A stretch of 39,392 bases of DNA from Bacteroidales bacterium. Its GTDB lineage: Bacteria > Bacteroidota > Bacteroidia > Bacteroidales > UBA932. How positions within the stretch are numbered: the first letter of the stretch is position 1; the number at the start of each line of letters is the position of its first letter. This document shows, piece after piece, positions 8,221 to 16,929 of the stretch. The notes below the pieces were generated by a model. That model did no database searches and had not been told where the DNA came from. It worked only from the letters and a program-made list of their open reading frames with translations. The translations under genes were made by a program, and so were the position numbers. The stretch covers positions 1-39,392 of the forward strand of contig JAFRXC010000014.1 of the NCBI GenBank assembly GCA_017437825.1, written 5' to 3'.

Positions 8221-9052
8221 CGTCTTCCTCCTCCATCTGTTCCAGCGGGATTATCTCGTCCCGGCCGGTGTGGTCTACAATAGTAACGTATCTGAGCGCG
8301 GCCTGGTCTTCAAGCAAGGTCACGTAAATGTCGTACATGGTTCCATCCTGGATCCCGGAGCCTGTTATGACGCCCAGCGGGATGTCAGGAGGGAAGATGG
8401 AAGAGTATCCGCTGGTGAACACTGTATCTCCCTGCGAGAATATGGTCTGGAGCGGAATCTCGTGGAGGATGGCCTTGTTGGAGGAGCGGCCGTCCCACGA
8501 AAGGGGGCCCACCGCACCCTGCGAACCTATCCTTGAACTGACGTTGAATGTGCTGTTCATGAAGGAGATGCAGTATGAGTAATGCTTCTCCACCGCCTCC
8601 ACTATGCCGATGGCTCCGCGCGAGGTGATGAGTCCGCTTTGCGGACGCACCCCGTCTTCGTAGCCTTTGTTCACTATCAGATAATTGTGCTGCTTGTTTC
8701 GGCTCATCTTGACGATGGCAGCAGGTATGAACCTGAACTCGCCTGCGTAGCCATCTCCTACGATATCCGATCCGTCCCCTTCCTGGCCGAGGGCCTGGCG
8801 AAGGCGGGTTACCTGAAGGTTGAGGCGGTAGTTCTCCTGCGCCAGGTCCTCGTTCTGCCCTTTCAGGGAGAAGTAGTCCCTGACGGACTCGCTGCTTCCC
8901 CACAAGGTGTTCATCACGCTGTGGGAGAAACGGGAGATCCATATATTCTGCAGTTCCCCTCCGTGGATTACCATACTTAACGCAGCCACCTCCAACAAAA
9001 TGAAAATGGCTGCTGTCAAGATAATGGAGACTATGCTGCTCTTTTTAAGCAT
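8210..9052 (-). CDS. mreC: Rod shape-determining protein MreC
   Basis: The 280-residue protein has one N-terminal membrane helix (about 8-28), a coiled-coil stretch around 60-95 (SLKGQNEDLAQENYRLNLQV), and the beta-rich periplasmic MreC domain with VNKGYEDGVRPQSGLITSRG (about 127-146) and GDTVFTSGYSSIFPPDIPLG. It activates PBP2-RodA in the elongasome. The tail is very acidic (EQMEEEDDEE). Its ATG shares one base with the mreB stop (TAATG), and it runs 11 bases into mreD. Confidence 0.94.
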   Translation of the reverse strand: MLKKSSIVSIILTAAIFILLEVAALSMVIHGGELQNIWISRFSHSVMNTLWGSSESVRDYFSLKGQNEDLAQENYRLNLQVTRLRQALGQEGDGSDIVGDGYAGEFRFIPAAIVKMSRNKQHNYLIVNKGYEDGVRPQSGLITSRGAIGIVEAVEKHYSYCISFMNSTFNVSSRIGSQGAVGPLSWDGRSSNKAILHEIPLQTIFSQGDTVFTSGYSSIFPPDIPLGVITGSGIQDGTMYDIYVTLLEDQAALRYVTIVDHTGRDEIIPLEQMEEEDDEE

Positions 9053-10074
9053 TACCTCATGAGGAACGAATAGTGCTCAGTGTTCTTGAGTGCGATACAG
9101 GTGCCTCTGGCCACGGCGCGAAGAGGGTCTTCGGCTACGTGGAAAGGAATGTTTACCTTTTCTGTGAACCTTTGGGCAAGGCCTCTGAGCAGGGATCCGC
9201 CTCCGGAAAGGAATATGCCGTTCTCCACAATGTCAGAATACAACTCAGGCGGAGTCTGCTCTAAAACGTGCAGGATGGAAGACTCTATCTTTGCCACGGA
9301 CTTGTCAAGGCAGTGGGCAATCTCCTGATAGGTGATGGTAGCCTCTACCGGGTGGGCCGTCATAAGGTTCTGTCCCCTGATGACGATTGGCTCGGGTTCG
9401 TCCTCGAGGTTGGGGATGACTGAACCCACGGCAATCTTGATGCGCTCTGAGGTTATCTCTCCCACCTTGATGTTATGCTGCTGCTTGAGGTAATACTGGA
9501 TGTCGTTGGTGAACACGTCTCCCGCTGTGCGGATGCTGTCCTGCAGAACGATGCCTCCAAGGGAAATGACGGCTATTTCGGTGGTACCGCCGCCTATGTC
9601 CACTACCATGTTGCCCTTAGGCGCCTCCACTTCGAGGCCGATTCCCAGGGCGGCTGCCATAGGCTCGTAGATCAGGTATACTTCACGGGCTCCGGCGTGC
9701 TCGGAAGAGTCGCGCACGGCGCGGATCTCAACTTCAGTACTTCCGGAAGGGATGCCCACAACCACCTTGAGGTTGGGGGTGAAGAAGGAGCGGCGCTTGT
9801 TGTTCACTTCCTTGATGAAGCCCCTGATCATCATCTCGGCGGCGTTGAAGTCGGCTATTACGCCGTCCCTCAGCGGGCGCACGGTCTTGATTGCGGGGTT
9901 TACTTTCTCGTGCATCAGCTTGGCCCTGCTTCCCAGTGCCAGAAGTTTTCCTGTATTATTGTCTATTGCAACTATGCTGGGCTCGTCCAACGCTATCTGG
10001 TCATTCTGGAAGATGACGGTGTTGGCCGTACCGAGATCGATTGCAAGCTCTTGATTCAAGAATGAAAATGCCAT
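9052..10074 (-). CDS. mreB: Actin-like cell-shape protein MreB
   Basis: This 340-residue actin-fold protein polymerises beneath the membrane and steers the elongation machinery. Nucleotide-binding motifs are AIDLGTANTVIF (11-22), VDIGGGTTEIAVI in the middle, and LSGGGSLLRGLA near the end. The PMAAALGIGLEV segment and the RDGVIADF segment are typical. It is first in the mreB-mreC-mreD-mrdA-rodA operon. A -7 box on the minus strand at 10113-10120 and a perfect CTTAATTAAG palindrome at 10087-10096 lie in its upstream region, shared with divergent ispD. Confidence 0.97.
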   Translation of the reverse strand: MAFSFLNQELAIDLGTANTVIFQNDQIALDEPSIVAIDNNTGKLLALGSRAKLMHEKVNPAIKTVRPLRDGVIADFNAAEMMIRGFIKEVNNKRRSFFTPNLKVVVGIPSGSTEVEIRAVRDSSEHAGAREVYLIYEPMAAALGIGLEVEAPKGNMVVDIGGGTTEIAVISLGGIVLQDSIRTAGDVFTNDIQYYLKQQHNIKVGEITSERIKIAVGSVIPNLEDEPEPIVIRGQNLMTAHPVEATITYQEIAHCLDKSVAKIESSILHVLEQTPPELYSDIVENGIFLSGGGSLLRGLAQRFTEKVNIPFHVAEDPLRAVARGTCIALKNTEHYSFLMR

Positions 10075-10112
10075 AGTAATTAAGGACTTAATTAAGAATA
10101 ATCTTTGAGTCT

Positions 10113-10120
10113 CAAAAGTA
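10113..10120 (-). promoter_or_regulatory. -7 box of mreB operon promoter
   Basis: The minus strand reads TACTTTTG, matching TAnnTTTG, 38 bases upstream of the mreB ATG. A TCTG lies 19 bases further upstream in the -33 position. The leader contains the palindrome CTTAATTAAG. Confidence 0.55.
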
Positions 10121-10131
10121 CGAAAAAAGTT

Positions 10132-10139
10132 TAAATTTG
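10132..10139 (+). promoter_or_regulatory. -7 box of ispD promoter
   Basis: TAAATTTG matches the consensus and ends 15 bases before the ispD ATG at 10155. It overlaps a TTG at 10137 that would otherwise extend the frame, so translation should start at 10155. The nearest TTTG upstream (10104-10107) is 24 bases away, longer than ideal. Confidence 0.5.
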
Positions 10140-10154
10140 CAGAAAAAATCAGGG

Positions 10155-10850
10155 ATGGAAAGAGAAATTTATGTCATAATGGTAGCAGGCGGCAGCGGAG
10201 CCCGTATGGGCGCCGACATTCCCAAGCAGTTCCTCGATCTCGGGGGGCGTCCCATCCTGCGCAGGTCCATCGAACTTATGACAACCGCGCTTCCTTCTGC
10301 CAAGATCATAACGGTCCTTCCCAAGGAATATGTATCGTATTGGGAGGATTACTGCCTCAAGAGCAATTTCTCCGTTCCGCAGATGGTAGTCAAGGGCGGA
10401 ATCACCCGTTTCCATTCTGTGAAGAACGCCCTCGCAAAGGTACCGGACGGCGCCATCGTGGCAGTCCACGACGCTGTGCGTCCGCTAGTATCCGTCCGGC
10501 TGGTTCAGGAACTTGTGCACCAGGCCGCGGAAACCGGTTCTGCCATCCCGGTGGTTCCTGCCGTGGACACGCTCAGGGTTCTGAAAAACGATGACGGCCG
10601 GCTCAGTTCTTCCCCCGAGACTCTGGACCGTTCCAGGATATATGCCGTCCAGACCCCCCAGGTATTCCATTCGGAGATTCTTTCAAAGGCTTACGAGCAG
10701 GCATTCGACACTGCTTTCACCGATGACGCTTCAGTAGTGGAGAGAAATAAAATACCTCTCTCCTACGTACTTGGAGAGAGGTTCAACATCAAAATAACAA
10801 CTGCCGAGGACTTGTTCCTGGCAAAGGCCATTATTCAGAAGCAGGGCTGA
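10155..10850 (+). CDS. ispD: 2-C-methyl-D-erythritol 4-phosphate cytidylyltransferase
   Basis: The 231-residue cytosolic enzyme transfers CMP from CTP to methylerythritol phosphate, the third step of the MEP isoprenoid route. The N-terminal CTP-binding signature is VAGGSGARMGADIPKQF (residues 9-25). The substrate motif VHDAVRPLVS and the downstream TDDASVVE segment are intact, and the length fits the family. I chose ATG 10155 over an in-frame TTG at 10137 because that TTG lies inside the -7 box. It is divergent from mreB, and its last 20 bases overlap the tail of the convergent Lrp-type regulator. It supplies undecaprenyl phosphate indirectly, which fits the cell-wall genes around it. Confidence 0.95.
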   Translation: MEREIYVIMVAGGSGARMGADIPKQFLDLGGRPILRRSIELMTTALPSAKIITVLPKEYVSYWEDYCLKSNFSVPQMVVKGGITRFHSVKNALAKVPDGAIVAVHDAVRPLVSVRLVQELVHQAAETGSAIPVVPAVDTLRVLKNDDGRLSSSPETLDRSRIYAVQTPQVFHSEILSKAYEQAFDTAFTDDASVVERNKIPLSYVLGERFNIKITTAEDLFLAKAIIQKQG

Positions 10851-11334
10851 GGCCCTCGGTGGAATAATTGTAATCCTTAACCCATATCTGGCGCTCGAAG
10901 GCCTGGTCCAGGGATATCATTGTCTCTGTGGACTGGACGTATGGGATTTTCTGGATGGTATTCAGGAGGATCTCCATCAGGTGGTTGTTGTCAAAGCAGA
11001 ACAGTTTGAGCAGGATGGAGGCCTTTCCGGTGATGAAATGGCACTCCACCACCTCTGGAATCTTCTTGATTGAGGTGATGACCTCTGCATACTTGTTGTT
11101 CTCAGAGAGGGAGAGGCTTACGAATGCACAGACCTGAAGGCCTATTGCCTCCGGTTTCACAAGCAGCCTGGAGCCTTTGATCACTCCGTTTGCCTCAAGT
11201 TTCTTTACTCTTTGGTGGATGGCGGCGCCGGAAATCCCGCACTCGCGTGCAATTTCAAGGAACGGCATCCTTGCGTTATTGACCAGCAATGACAATATTT
11301 TCTGGTCAATCTGATCTATCTGATATTTAGCCAT
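10831..11334 (-). CDS. Lrp/AsnC-family transcriptional regulator
   Basis: The 167-residue protein has an N-terminal helix-turn-helix (about 5-62: DQIDQKILSLLVNNARMPFL, then GISGAAIHQRVKKLEANGVI) and a C-terminal AsnC/RAM ligand-binding domain (about 72-145). Such proteins form octamers and respond to amino acids. Neither ligand nor targets can be told from sequence. It appears to be monocistronic between convergent ispD and the end of topA. A TATCTTAG on the minus strand upstream is a one-mismatch -7 box. There is no obvious local target. Confidence 0.92.
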   Translation of the reverse strand: MAKYQIDQIDQKILSLLVNNARMPFLEIARECGISGAAIHQRVKKLEANGVIKGSRLLVKPEAIGLQVCAFVSLSLSENNKYAEVITSIKKIPEVVECHFITGKASILLKLFCFDNNHLMEILLNTIQKIPYVQSTETMISLDQAFERQIWVKDYNYSTEGLSPASE

Positions 11335-11390
11335 TGTTATAATTAACGTTATTTGGCTTCTAAGATAGATAAATTTTTAAAAAATTCCTT

Positions 11391-13706
11391 CTATTTACTT
11401 ACTTTTTTGAATTTTGAAGGCTTTTTCCTCTCGCTTCCTACGCTGTTAATTATTTCTTGGCACTGTTCCAGGGTCAGAGCCGCAGCTTCAACCCCTTTGG
11501 GAATCTTGTAATTGTTGCCGTCAGACTTGATGTAAGGGCCGAACCTGCCGTTTATGACCTGGATTTCTCCGTCTTTGAACTCGGCCAGGACGGCGTTTGC
11601 GCCAACCTTCTCCTGGGCCTGGCTTATTATGCCGCGGCAGTCCTCCAGACTTATCTTCATAGGGTCAGTTCCGCGGGGAAGGGCTATGTTCTTGTCGCCG
11701 AACTTGAGGTACGGGCCGTACTTGCCTTTGGTTACGATCACGTCGGCGCCGTCTATCTGTCCCAGGTTCCTTGGCAGCTGGAACAGTTTCAGCGCTTCTT
11801 CCAGAGTCAGGCTCTCTATCAACTGTCCCTTAGCCAGGGTGGCGTACTGCTTCTTTTCGGGATCTCCCTTCTGGACGTATGCGCCGAAGCGGCCGAACCT
11901 GGCCACTATCAGCTCTCCGTCGGGGGCGGTTCCTATCTCGCGGCTGATCCTGTTGTACTGGCCGTCCGTGAGGGAATCCTCCACCTTCTTGTGGAAAGGA
12001 TAGTAGAAAGAGGATATCACATTGTTCCAGGCAAGTTCTCCGTTGGCAATCTTATCCAGGTCTTTCTCTACGTTTGCTGTGAAGTCGTAGTCCATTATGC
12101 CCGGGAAATTGGCCTTGAGATAGTCGGAGACAATGATTCCTATGTCCATCGGGAGGAGTTTGCCCTTCTCGGCACCCACCGTCTCCGTCTTGACTGAAGA
12201 ACTGATGACGGAGCCTTTCAGGCTGAGGTTCGTTACCTGGAACTTCCTGCCTTCCTTGTCGCCTTTCACCAGATATCCGCGCCTTGAAGTGAGGGTGGTT
12301 ATGGTGGGGGAGTACGTGGAAGGACGGCCTATTTCCAGTTCCTCGAGTTTCTTTACGAGGGAGGCCTCGGAATACCTGAGCGGCGGCTGCGTGAACTTGC
12401 ACAGAGCGTTGATAGCAGTGGACGAGAGTCCCACGCCGACGCTGATTTCAGGCAGCACGGTCTCGCTGTCCTGGGTGGAAGAATCGTCCGAACTCTCTAT
12501 GTACAGCTTGAGGAAGCCGTCGAAGAGGATGGTCATTGCCTGCGCGGAGAAGTGCTCGGGGCGCTTGTCGCAGTCTATCTTGACGGTGGTGTTCATCACG
12601 GAGGCGTCTGCCATCTGCGAGGCTACCGTCCTCTTCCAAATGAGGTTGTACAGCTTCTGCTCCATCGGGGTGCCGCTTATGGCAGTGTTGTCGATGAAGG
12701 TGGGGCGTATTGCCTCGTGGGCTTCCTGCGCTCCTCTTCCGCTTGTCTTGTACTGCCTTGTCCTGGAGTACTCTGCACCGTAGTTCTCAGTGATGAATTT
12801 CTTGGCAGTTCCAAGTGCAAGAGACGACAGGTTGGTGGAGTCTGTACGCATATAGGTGATAAGTCCGCGTTCGTACAGGCTTTGCGCTACCCTCATAGTG
12901 GTGCTGACGGTGAAACGCAGCTTGCGCGCAGCTTCCTGCTGCAGGGTGGAGGTGGTGAAAGGCGCGGCAGGTACCCTGACGCTCTGCTTCTTCTCTATTC
13001 CGCCAACGATGAATGACGCCCCTATGCAGTCCGACAGGAAAGCCCTGGCCTCGTCTTCCGAAGCGAAGCGCTTCTCCAGAACTGCCTTGAGCGGAGACCC
13101 TGTCTTCTGAGTGACGAACAGGCCCTCAATCATATAATATGGAGCGGGATTGAATTCCAGGATTTCCTTCTCCTTGTCCACAACGAGCCTCAGCGCCACT
13201 GACTGGACGCGTCCGGCGGAAAGCTTAGGCTGTATCTTCTTCCAGAGAACCGGGGAGAGTTCGAATCCCACCAGGCGGTCGAGCACGCGCCTTGCCTGCT
13301 GGGCGTCCACTAGGTTCATGTCTATCTGCCGCGGGTTGTTCACGGCTTCCTGTATTGCAGACTTTGTGATTTCGTGGAACACTATGCGCTTGGTCTTGGC
13401 CGGATCAAGCTGCAGGGTTTCCATCAGGTGCCAGGATATGGCTTCTCCCTCGCGGTCGGCATCGGAGGCCAGCCATACGGTCTGGGCCTTGTCTGCGGAC
13501 TTCTTAAGGTCTGATACTATTTTCTTCTTGTCGGCGGGCACGACGTACTCGGGGCAGAACCCGTTTTCTACGTCTATGCTGAGTTTATTGTCCTGAAGGT
13601 CACGAATGTGACCTATGCTGGCCTTTACAGTATAATCTTTCCCCAGATACTCCTCGATCTTCTTTATTTTGCCTGGAGACTCTACAATTACCAAATTCCC
13701 CTCCAT
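11391..13706 (-). CDS. topA: DNA topoisomerase I
   Basis: This 771-residue type IA topoisomerase relaxes negative supercoils. The TOPRIM domain begins NLVIVESPGKIKKIEEYLG, with the acidic triad region SDADREGEAISW (81-92). The catalytic Tyr285 is in GLITYMRTDSTNL. The C-terminal part carries several Topo_C-type repeats (ARFGRFGAYVQKGD, VTKGKYGPYLKFGD, INGRFGPYIKSDG) in place of Cys4 zinc fingers. It ends in a basic tail (ERKKPSKFKKVSK). The ATG at 13706 is preferred over an in-frame upstream start at 13751, because MEGNLVIVESPGK is the normal family beginning. A -7 box on the minus strand lies at 13762-13769. Confidence 0.97.
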   Translation of the reverse strand: MEGNLVIVESPGKIKKIEEYLGKDYTVKASIGHIRDLQDNKLSIDVENGFCPEYVVPADKKKIVSDLKKSADKAQTVWLASDADREGEAISWHLMETLQLDPAKTKRIVFHEITKSAIQEAVNNPRQIDMNLVDAQQARRVLDRLVGFELSPVLWKKIQPKLSAGRVQSVALRLVVDKEKEILEFNPAPYYMIEGLFVTQKTGSPLKAVLEKRFASEDEARAFLSDCIGASFIVGGIEKKQSVRVPAAPFTTSTLQQEAARKLRFTVSTTMRVAQSLYERGLITYMRTDSTNLSSLALGTAKKFITENYGAEYSRTRQYKTSGRGAQEAHEAIRPTFIDNTAISGTPMEQKLYNLIWKRTVASQMADASVMNTTVKIDCDKRPEHFSAQAMTILFDGFLKLYIESSDDSSTQDSETVLPEISVGVGLSSTAINALCKFTQPPLRYSEASLVKKLEELEIGRPSTYSPTITTLTSRRGYLVKGDKEGRKFQVTNLSLKGSVISSSVKTETVGAEKGKLLPMDIGIIVSDYLKANFPGIMDYDFTANVEKDLDKIANGELAWNNVISSFYYPFHKKVEDSLTDGQYNRISREIGTAPDGELIVARFGRFGAYVQKGDPEKKQYATLAKGQLIESLTLEEALKLFQLPRNLGQIDGADVIVTKGKYGPYLKFGDKNIALPRGTDPMKISLEDCRGIISQAQEKVGANAVLAEFKDGEIQVINGRFGPYIKSDGNNYKIPKGVEAAALTLEQCQEIINSVGSERKKPSKFKKVSK

Positions 13707-13761
13707 TACTGCTCGATTTTTGTTTGATTTTGCAAAGAAAAACACAATCAAGGCAATTTTC

Positions 13762-13782
13762 CAAATTTAATCGTTAATTTTG
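13762..13782. promoter_or_regulatory. Divergent topA / PBP1A promoter boxes
   Basis: Two -7 boxes sit almost back to back. CAAATTTA at 13762-13769 reads TAAATTTG on the minus strand, 55 bases before the topA ATG. TAATTTTG at 13775-13782 on the plus strand is 18 bases before the PBP1A ATG. No clear -33 TTTG is seen for either. Confidence 0.45.
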
Positions 13783-13800
13783 TAAGTTATAATATCGGCT

Positions 13801-16170
13801 ATGAAACCTGAAACAAAGAAGCGTATAACAGCTATTTTCTGGTGTCTTCTGACGCTCCCGGTACTCGCCGTCGCCCTTCTTCTGCTGGCGGTGGCGCTCT
13901 TCGCCAAGATCCCTTCTTTCGAAGAGCTGGAGAACCCTGACAGCAAACTTGCCACCCAGGTAATAGCGCAGGACGGAGAAGTCCTGACAACGTTCCATAT
14001 AGAAAACAGGACCTTCGTCAGTTACAACGAGCTTTCCCCCCATATAATCCACGCCGCCGTGGCAACCGAGGACGCCCGGTTCTACAAGCATTCCGGAATC
14101 GATCTCAGGGGCCTCGCCAGGGTTTTCTTCAAGACCATCCTGATGAGGGATACCAGCCAGGGAGGAGGAAGCACCATCACCCAGCAGCTGGCAAAGACCC
14201 TTTATCCCCGTGACACCATCAAGAACAAGTTCCAGATGGTGTGGATAAAGCTCAAGGAGTGGATTACCGCCGTAAAACTGGAGAGGGACTACACAAAGGA
14301 CGAGATAATGGATATGTACCTCAATTCCATTTTCTTCGGCAGCAGCGCATTCGGAATACGCGCGGCTTCAGAGACGTTCTTTGCGAAACTGCCTTCGGAA
14401 CTTACTGTGGAAGAGAGCGCAATGCTCATCGGAATGATAAACAAGCCCACCAGGTACAACCCTACGCTCAATCCCGACCTCGCCCTTGAAAGAAGGAACT
14501 TCGTGATAGGCAGGATGGCCAAGACGGACCTCCCTCCTGAGTCCGGCTTCCCCCTGGAAGACAGGGTGCTCACCAACGCGCAGAGAGACTCCATCAGGCA
14601 GATTCCCATCGTGCTCCAGTACCAGGTGCAGGACCACAACGCCGGAATCGCCCCCTATTTCAGGGATATGATCCGCCGCGTGATGAACGCGCAGAAGCCC
14701 AAGCGCAGCGACTACCAGTTCCCTGAGGACTATGCCGCCGATTCTCTCGCCTGGGCGACGGACGACTTCTACGGATGGCTCAACAAGAACAAGAAGGCCA
14801 ACGGAGAATCCTACAACCTTGACAAGGACGGCCTCAGGATATACACCACCATCAACTACAAGATGCAGAAATACGCCGAGGAGGCCGTGGAAGAGCAGCT
14901 GGGCGGAAACCTGCAGCAGGCATTCGACAGGGAAGCCCGCAGCAAGAGGCGCTACCCGTTCTCCAATGACGTAGACCAGGATATCGTGGACAGGATAATG
15001 CGCCAGGCCCGCCGCAACAGCGACCGCTTCAGGATGATGCGTAACGAGGGCGTTTCCGAGAGCGACATCCTGAAGACCTTCTCAGAGCCGCAGAACATGA
15101 GGCTCTTCGCCTGGAACAAGGCGGGTTACATAGACACCCTGATGACCCCGGACGATTCCATACGCTACTGCAAGGGAATCCTCAGGGCCGCGTTTATGGC
15201 CATCGAACCTTCAACAGGTCACGTCAAGGCGTACGTGGGCGGCCCCAACTACCGCTTCTTCAAATATGACAACCTGCGCCAGGGCAAGCGCCAGGTGGGA
15301 TCCACTGTCAAGCCGTTCCTCTATACTCTTGCAATGCAGGAGGGAATGTCTCCCTGTGACCAGGTGGTCAACGTGCCCCAGTCCTTCATAGTGGGCAACG
15401 ATACCTGGACGCCCAGGAGTACCGACCGTTCCGAGTGGATAGGCCGTACGGTGACTCTCAAGTGGGGCCTTACCAACAGCTCCAACAACATATCGGCTTA
15501 CCTGATGAAGCAGTTCGGCCCTCAGGCAATGGCCCAGATGATGCACAAGATGGGAATCTACAGCCACGTAGACGAGGTTCCGGCCTTGTGCGTGGGATCT
15601 GCCGACCTTGCTCCGTACGAGATGATATCGGCAATCAACACCTTCCCGTCCAAGGGAGTCTACGTCAGTCCTATTTTCGTCACCAGGATAGAGGACAGCC
15701 AGGGCAACCTGCTGAGCGAGTTCACCAACCGCAAGTCGGAGGCAATCAGCGAACAGACGGCTTTCCTTATGGTCAACCTTATGCAAGGTGTAGTAAATTC
15801 CGGAACCGGAACCCGACTTAGGTCCGTATATCAGCTGAAGGGAGAGATCGGAGGCAAGACCGGAACCACCAACGACAACTCTGACGCCTGGTTCATAGGC
15901 TATACCCCCAGCATCACCGCCGGCGTTTGGGTGGGAGGCGAAGACCCGCAGGTTCATTTTGAATCCATGACCTATGGCCAGGGAGCTGCCGCCGCCCTTC
16001 CTATCTGGGGTATCTTCATGAAGAAGGTGCTTCAGGATGGAACATTGGGAGTAAGTGACATGGACCGCTTCATTGGCCCTCCGGGAATGCAGTTGGACCT
16101 CAGTTGCAGCGGAGGAGATTCCGATGCGGTGGTAAAGAAGACTGAAGACGAAGATTTCTACTTCGAATAG
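13801..16170 (+). CDS. Bifunctional penicillin-binding protein 1A
   Basis: This class A PBP of 789 residues polymerises and cross-links peptidoglycan. It has a short cytoplasmic tail, one membrane helix (about 10-35), a family 51 glycosyltransferase domain with catalytic Glu90 in ATEDARFYKHSGID and GGGSTITQQLAKTL (121-134), and a transpeptidase domain with Ser501-TVK504, Ser561-Asn-Asn563, and Lys686-Thr-Gly688 in GGKTGTTND. Between the two domains lies a charged, Arg-rich insert (about 370-440). It ends in an acidic tail. It heads a tight run with a hydrolase, a MurF-like ligase, Ddl and PrmC, so precursor synthesis and polymerisation genes sit together. Confidence 0.95.
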   Translation: MKPETKKRITAIFWCLLTLPVLAVALLLLAVALFAKIPSFEELENPDSKLATQVIAQDGEVLTTFHIENRTFVSYNELSPHIIHAAVATEDARFYKHSGIDLRGLARVFFKTILMRDTSQGGGSTITQQLAKTLYPRDTIKNKFQMVWIKLKEWITAVKLERDYTKDEIMDMYLNSIFFGSSAFGIRAASETFFAKLPSELTVEESAMLIGMINKPTRYNPTLNPDLALERRNFVIGRMAKTDLPPESGFPLEDRVLTNAQRDSIRQIPIVLQYQVQDHNAGIAPYFRDMIRRVMNAQKPKRSDYQFPEDYAADSLAWATDDFYGWLNKNKKANGESYNLDKDGLRIYTTINYKMQKYAEEAVEEQLGGNLQQAFDREARSKRRYPFSNDVDQDIVDRIMRQARRNSDRFRMMRNEGVSESDILKTFSEPQNMRLFAWNKAGYIDTLMTPDDSIRYCKGILRAAFMAIEPSTGHVKAYVGGPNYRFFKYDNLRQGKRQVGSTVKPFLYTLAMQEGMSPCDQVVNVPQSFIVGNDTWTPRSTDRSEWIGRTVTLKWGLTNSSNNISAYLMKQFGPQAMAQMMHKMGIYSHVDEVPALCVGSADLAPYEMISAINTFPSKGVYVSPIFVTRIEDSQGNLLSEFTNRKSEAISEQTAFLMVNLMQGVVNSGTGTRLRSVYQLKGEIGGKTGTTNDNSDAWFIGYTPSITAGVWVGGEDPQVHFESMTYGQGAAAALPIWGIFMKKVLQDGTLGVSDMDRFIGPPGMQLDLSCSGGDSDAVVKKTEDEDFYFE

Positions 16171-16173
16171 CAT

Positions 16174-16929
16174 ATGCTTTACAGATATCGGGATAAGGAT
16201 GTCTTCTATGAGCTGACCGGGCAGGGAAACCCGGTTCTGATGCTCCACGGCTGGGGTTGCGACCACGCCATTTTCGACAGCCTCGTACCGGTACTGTCCC
16301 GTGACTACAGTGTTTATGCCTTGGATTTTCCGGGCTTCGGGGCTTCCGAAGAACCGGATTCCGTATGGGGCGTAGAGTTGTATACCCAGTTCCTGGAGGC
16401 CTTCTGCAGGGACCTGGGCATAGAGAATCCGGGCATAGTGGCGCATTCCTTCGGTGGAAGGGTGGCCATCCTGTATGCGTCGCGCAACGCCTGCTCCCGG
16501 ATGTTCCTGATGGATGCCGCAGGAGTCAAGCCTCGCCGCAGCCTCAAATACTATGTAAAAGTATATTCCTACAAGGCTGCTAAGTTTTTCTTCAACAAGA
16601 TACTTCGCAATCCCGAAGCGTGGAATGCGCGCCGCGCCAAGGCAGGCTCCGCCGACTACCGCAACGCTTCGCCTATGATGAAGGCCGTGCTTTCAAAGGT
16701 GGTGAACGAAGACCTGTGTGACAGGATGCCCCTGATAAAGGCGCCTGCACTGCTGTTCTGGGGCGAGGCCGACACCGCCACCCCTCTTTCCGACGCGCAG
16801 AAGATGAACAGGCTCATCCCCGACTCCGGGCTCGTCACCGTCCCCGGCGGAAGCCATTTTTCTTTCCTGGACAATCCATATCTGGCAAAGCGGGTGCTGG
16901 CCAGTTTCTTTAATGTGACAGAGGTATGA
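16174..16929 (+). CDS. Alpha/beta hydrolase
   Basis: The 251-residue protein is a canonical alpha/beta hydrolase: oxyanion segment LMLHGWGCDHAIFD (22-35), nucleophile Ser92 in AHSFGG, Asp200 in FWGEADTATP, and His228 in PGGSHFSFLDNP. There is no signal peptide, so it is probably cytosolic. It sits three bases after PBP1A and overlaps the MurF-like gene by four bases, so it belongs to the same transcript. Similar proteins include esterases, lactonases and MhpC/BioH-like enzymes, and the substrate is unknown. The context suggests a job connected with envelope precursors, but that is inference. Confidence 0.85.
   Translation: MLYRYRDKDVFYELTGQGNPVLMLHGWGCDHAIFDSLVPVLSRDYSVYALDFPGFGASEEPDSVWGVELYTQFLEAFCRDLGIENPGIVAHSFGGRVAILYASRNACSRMFLMDAAGVKPRRSLKYYVKVYSYKAAKFFFNKILRNPEAWNARRAKAGSADYRNASPMMKAVLSKVVNEDLCDRMPLIKAPALLFWGEADTATPLSDAQKMNRLIPDSGLVTVPGGSHFSFLDNPYLAKRVLASFFNVTEV

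Noticed and set aside
15211..16446. Minus-strand open frame of about 411 codons across the PBP1A end and hydrolase start
   Set aside because: It is antisense to two well-supported genes with catalytic motifs and shows no domain pattern.
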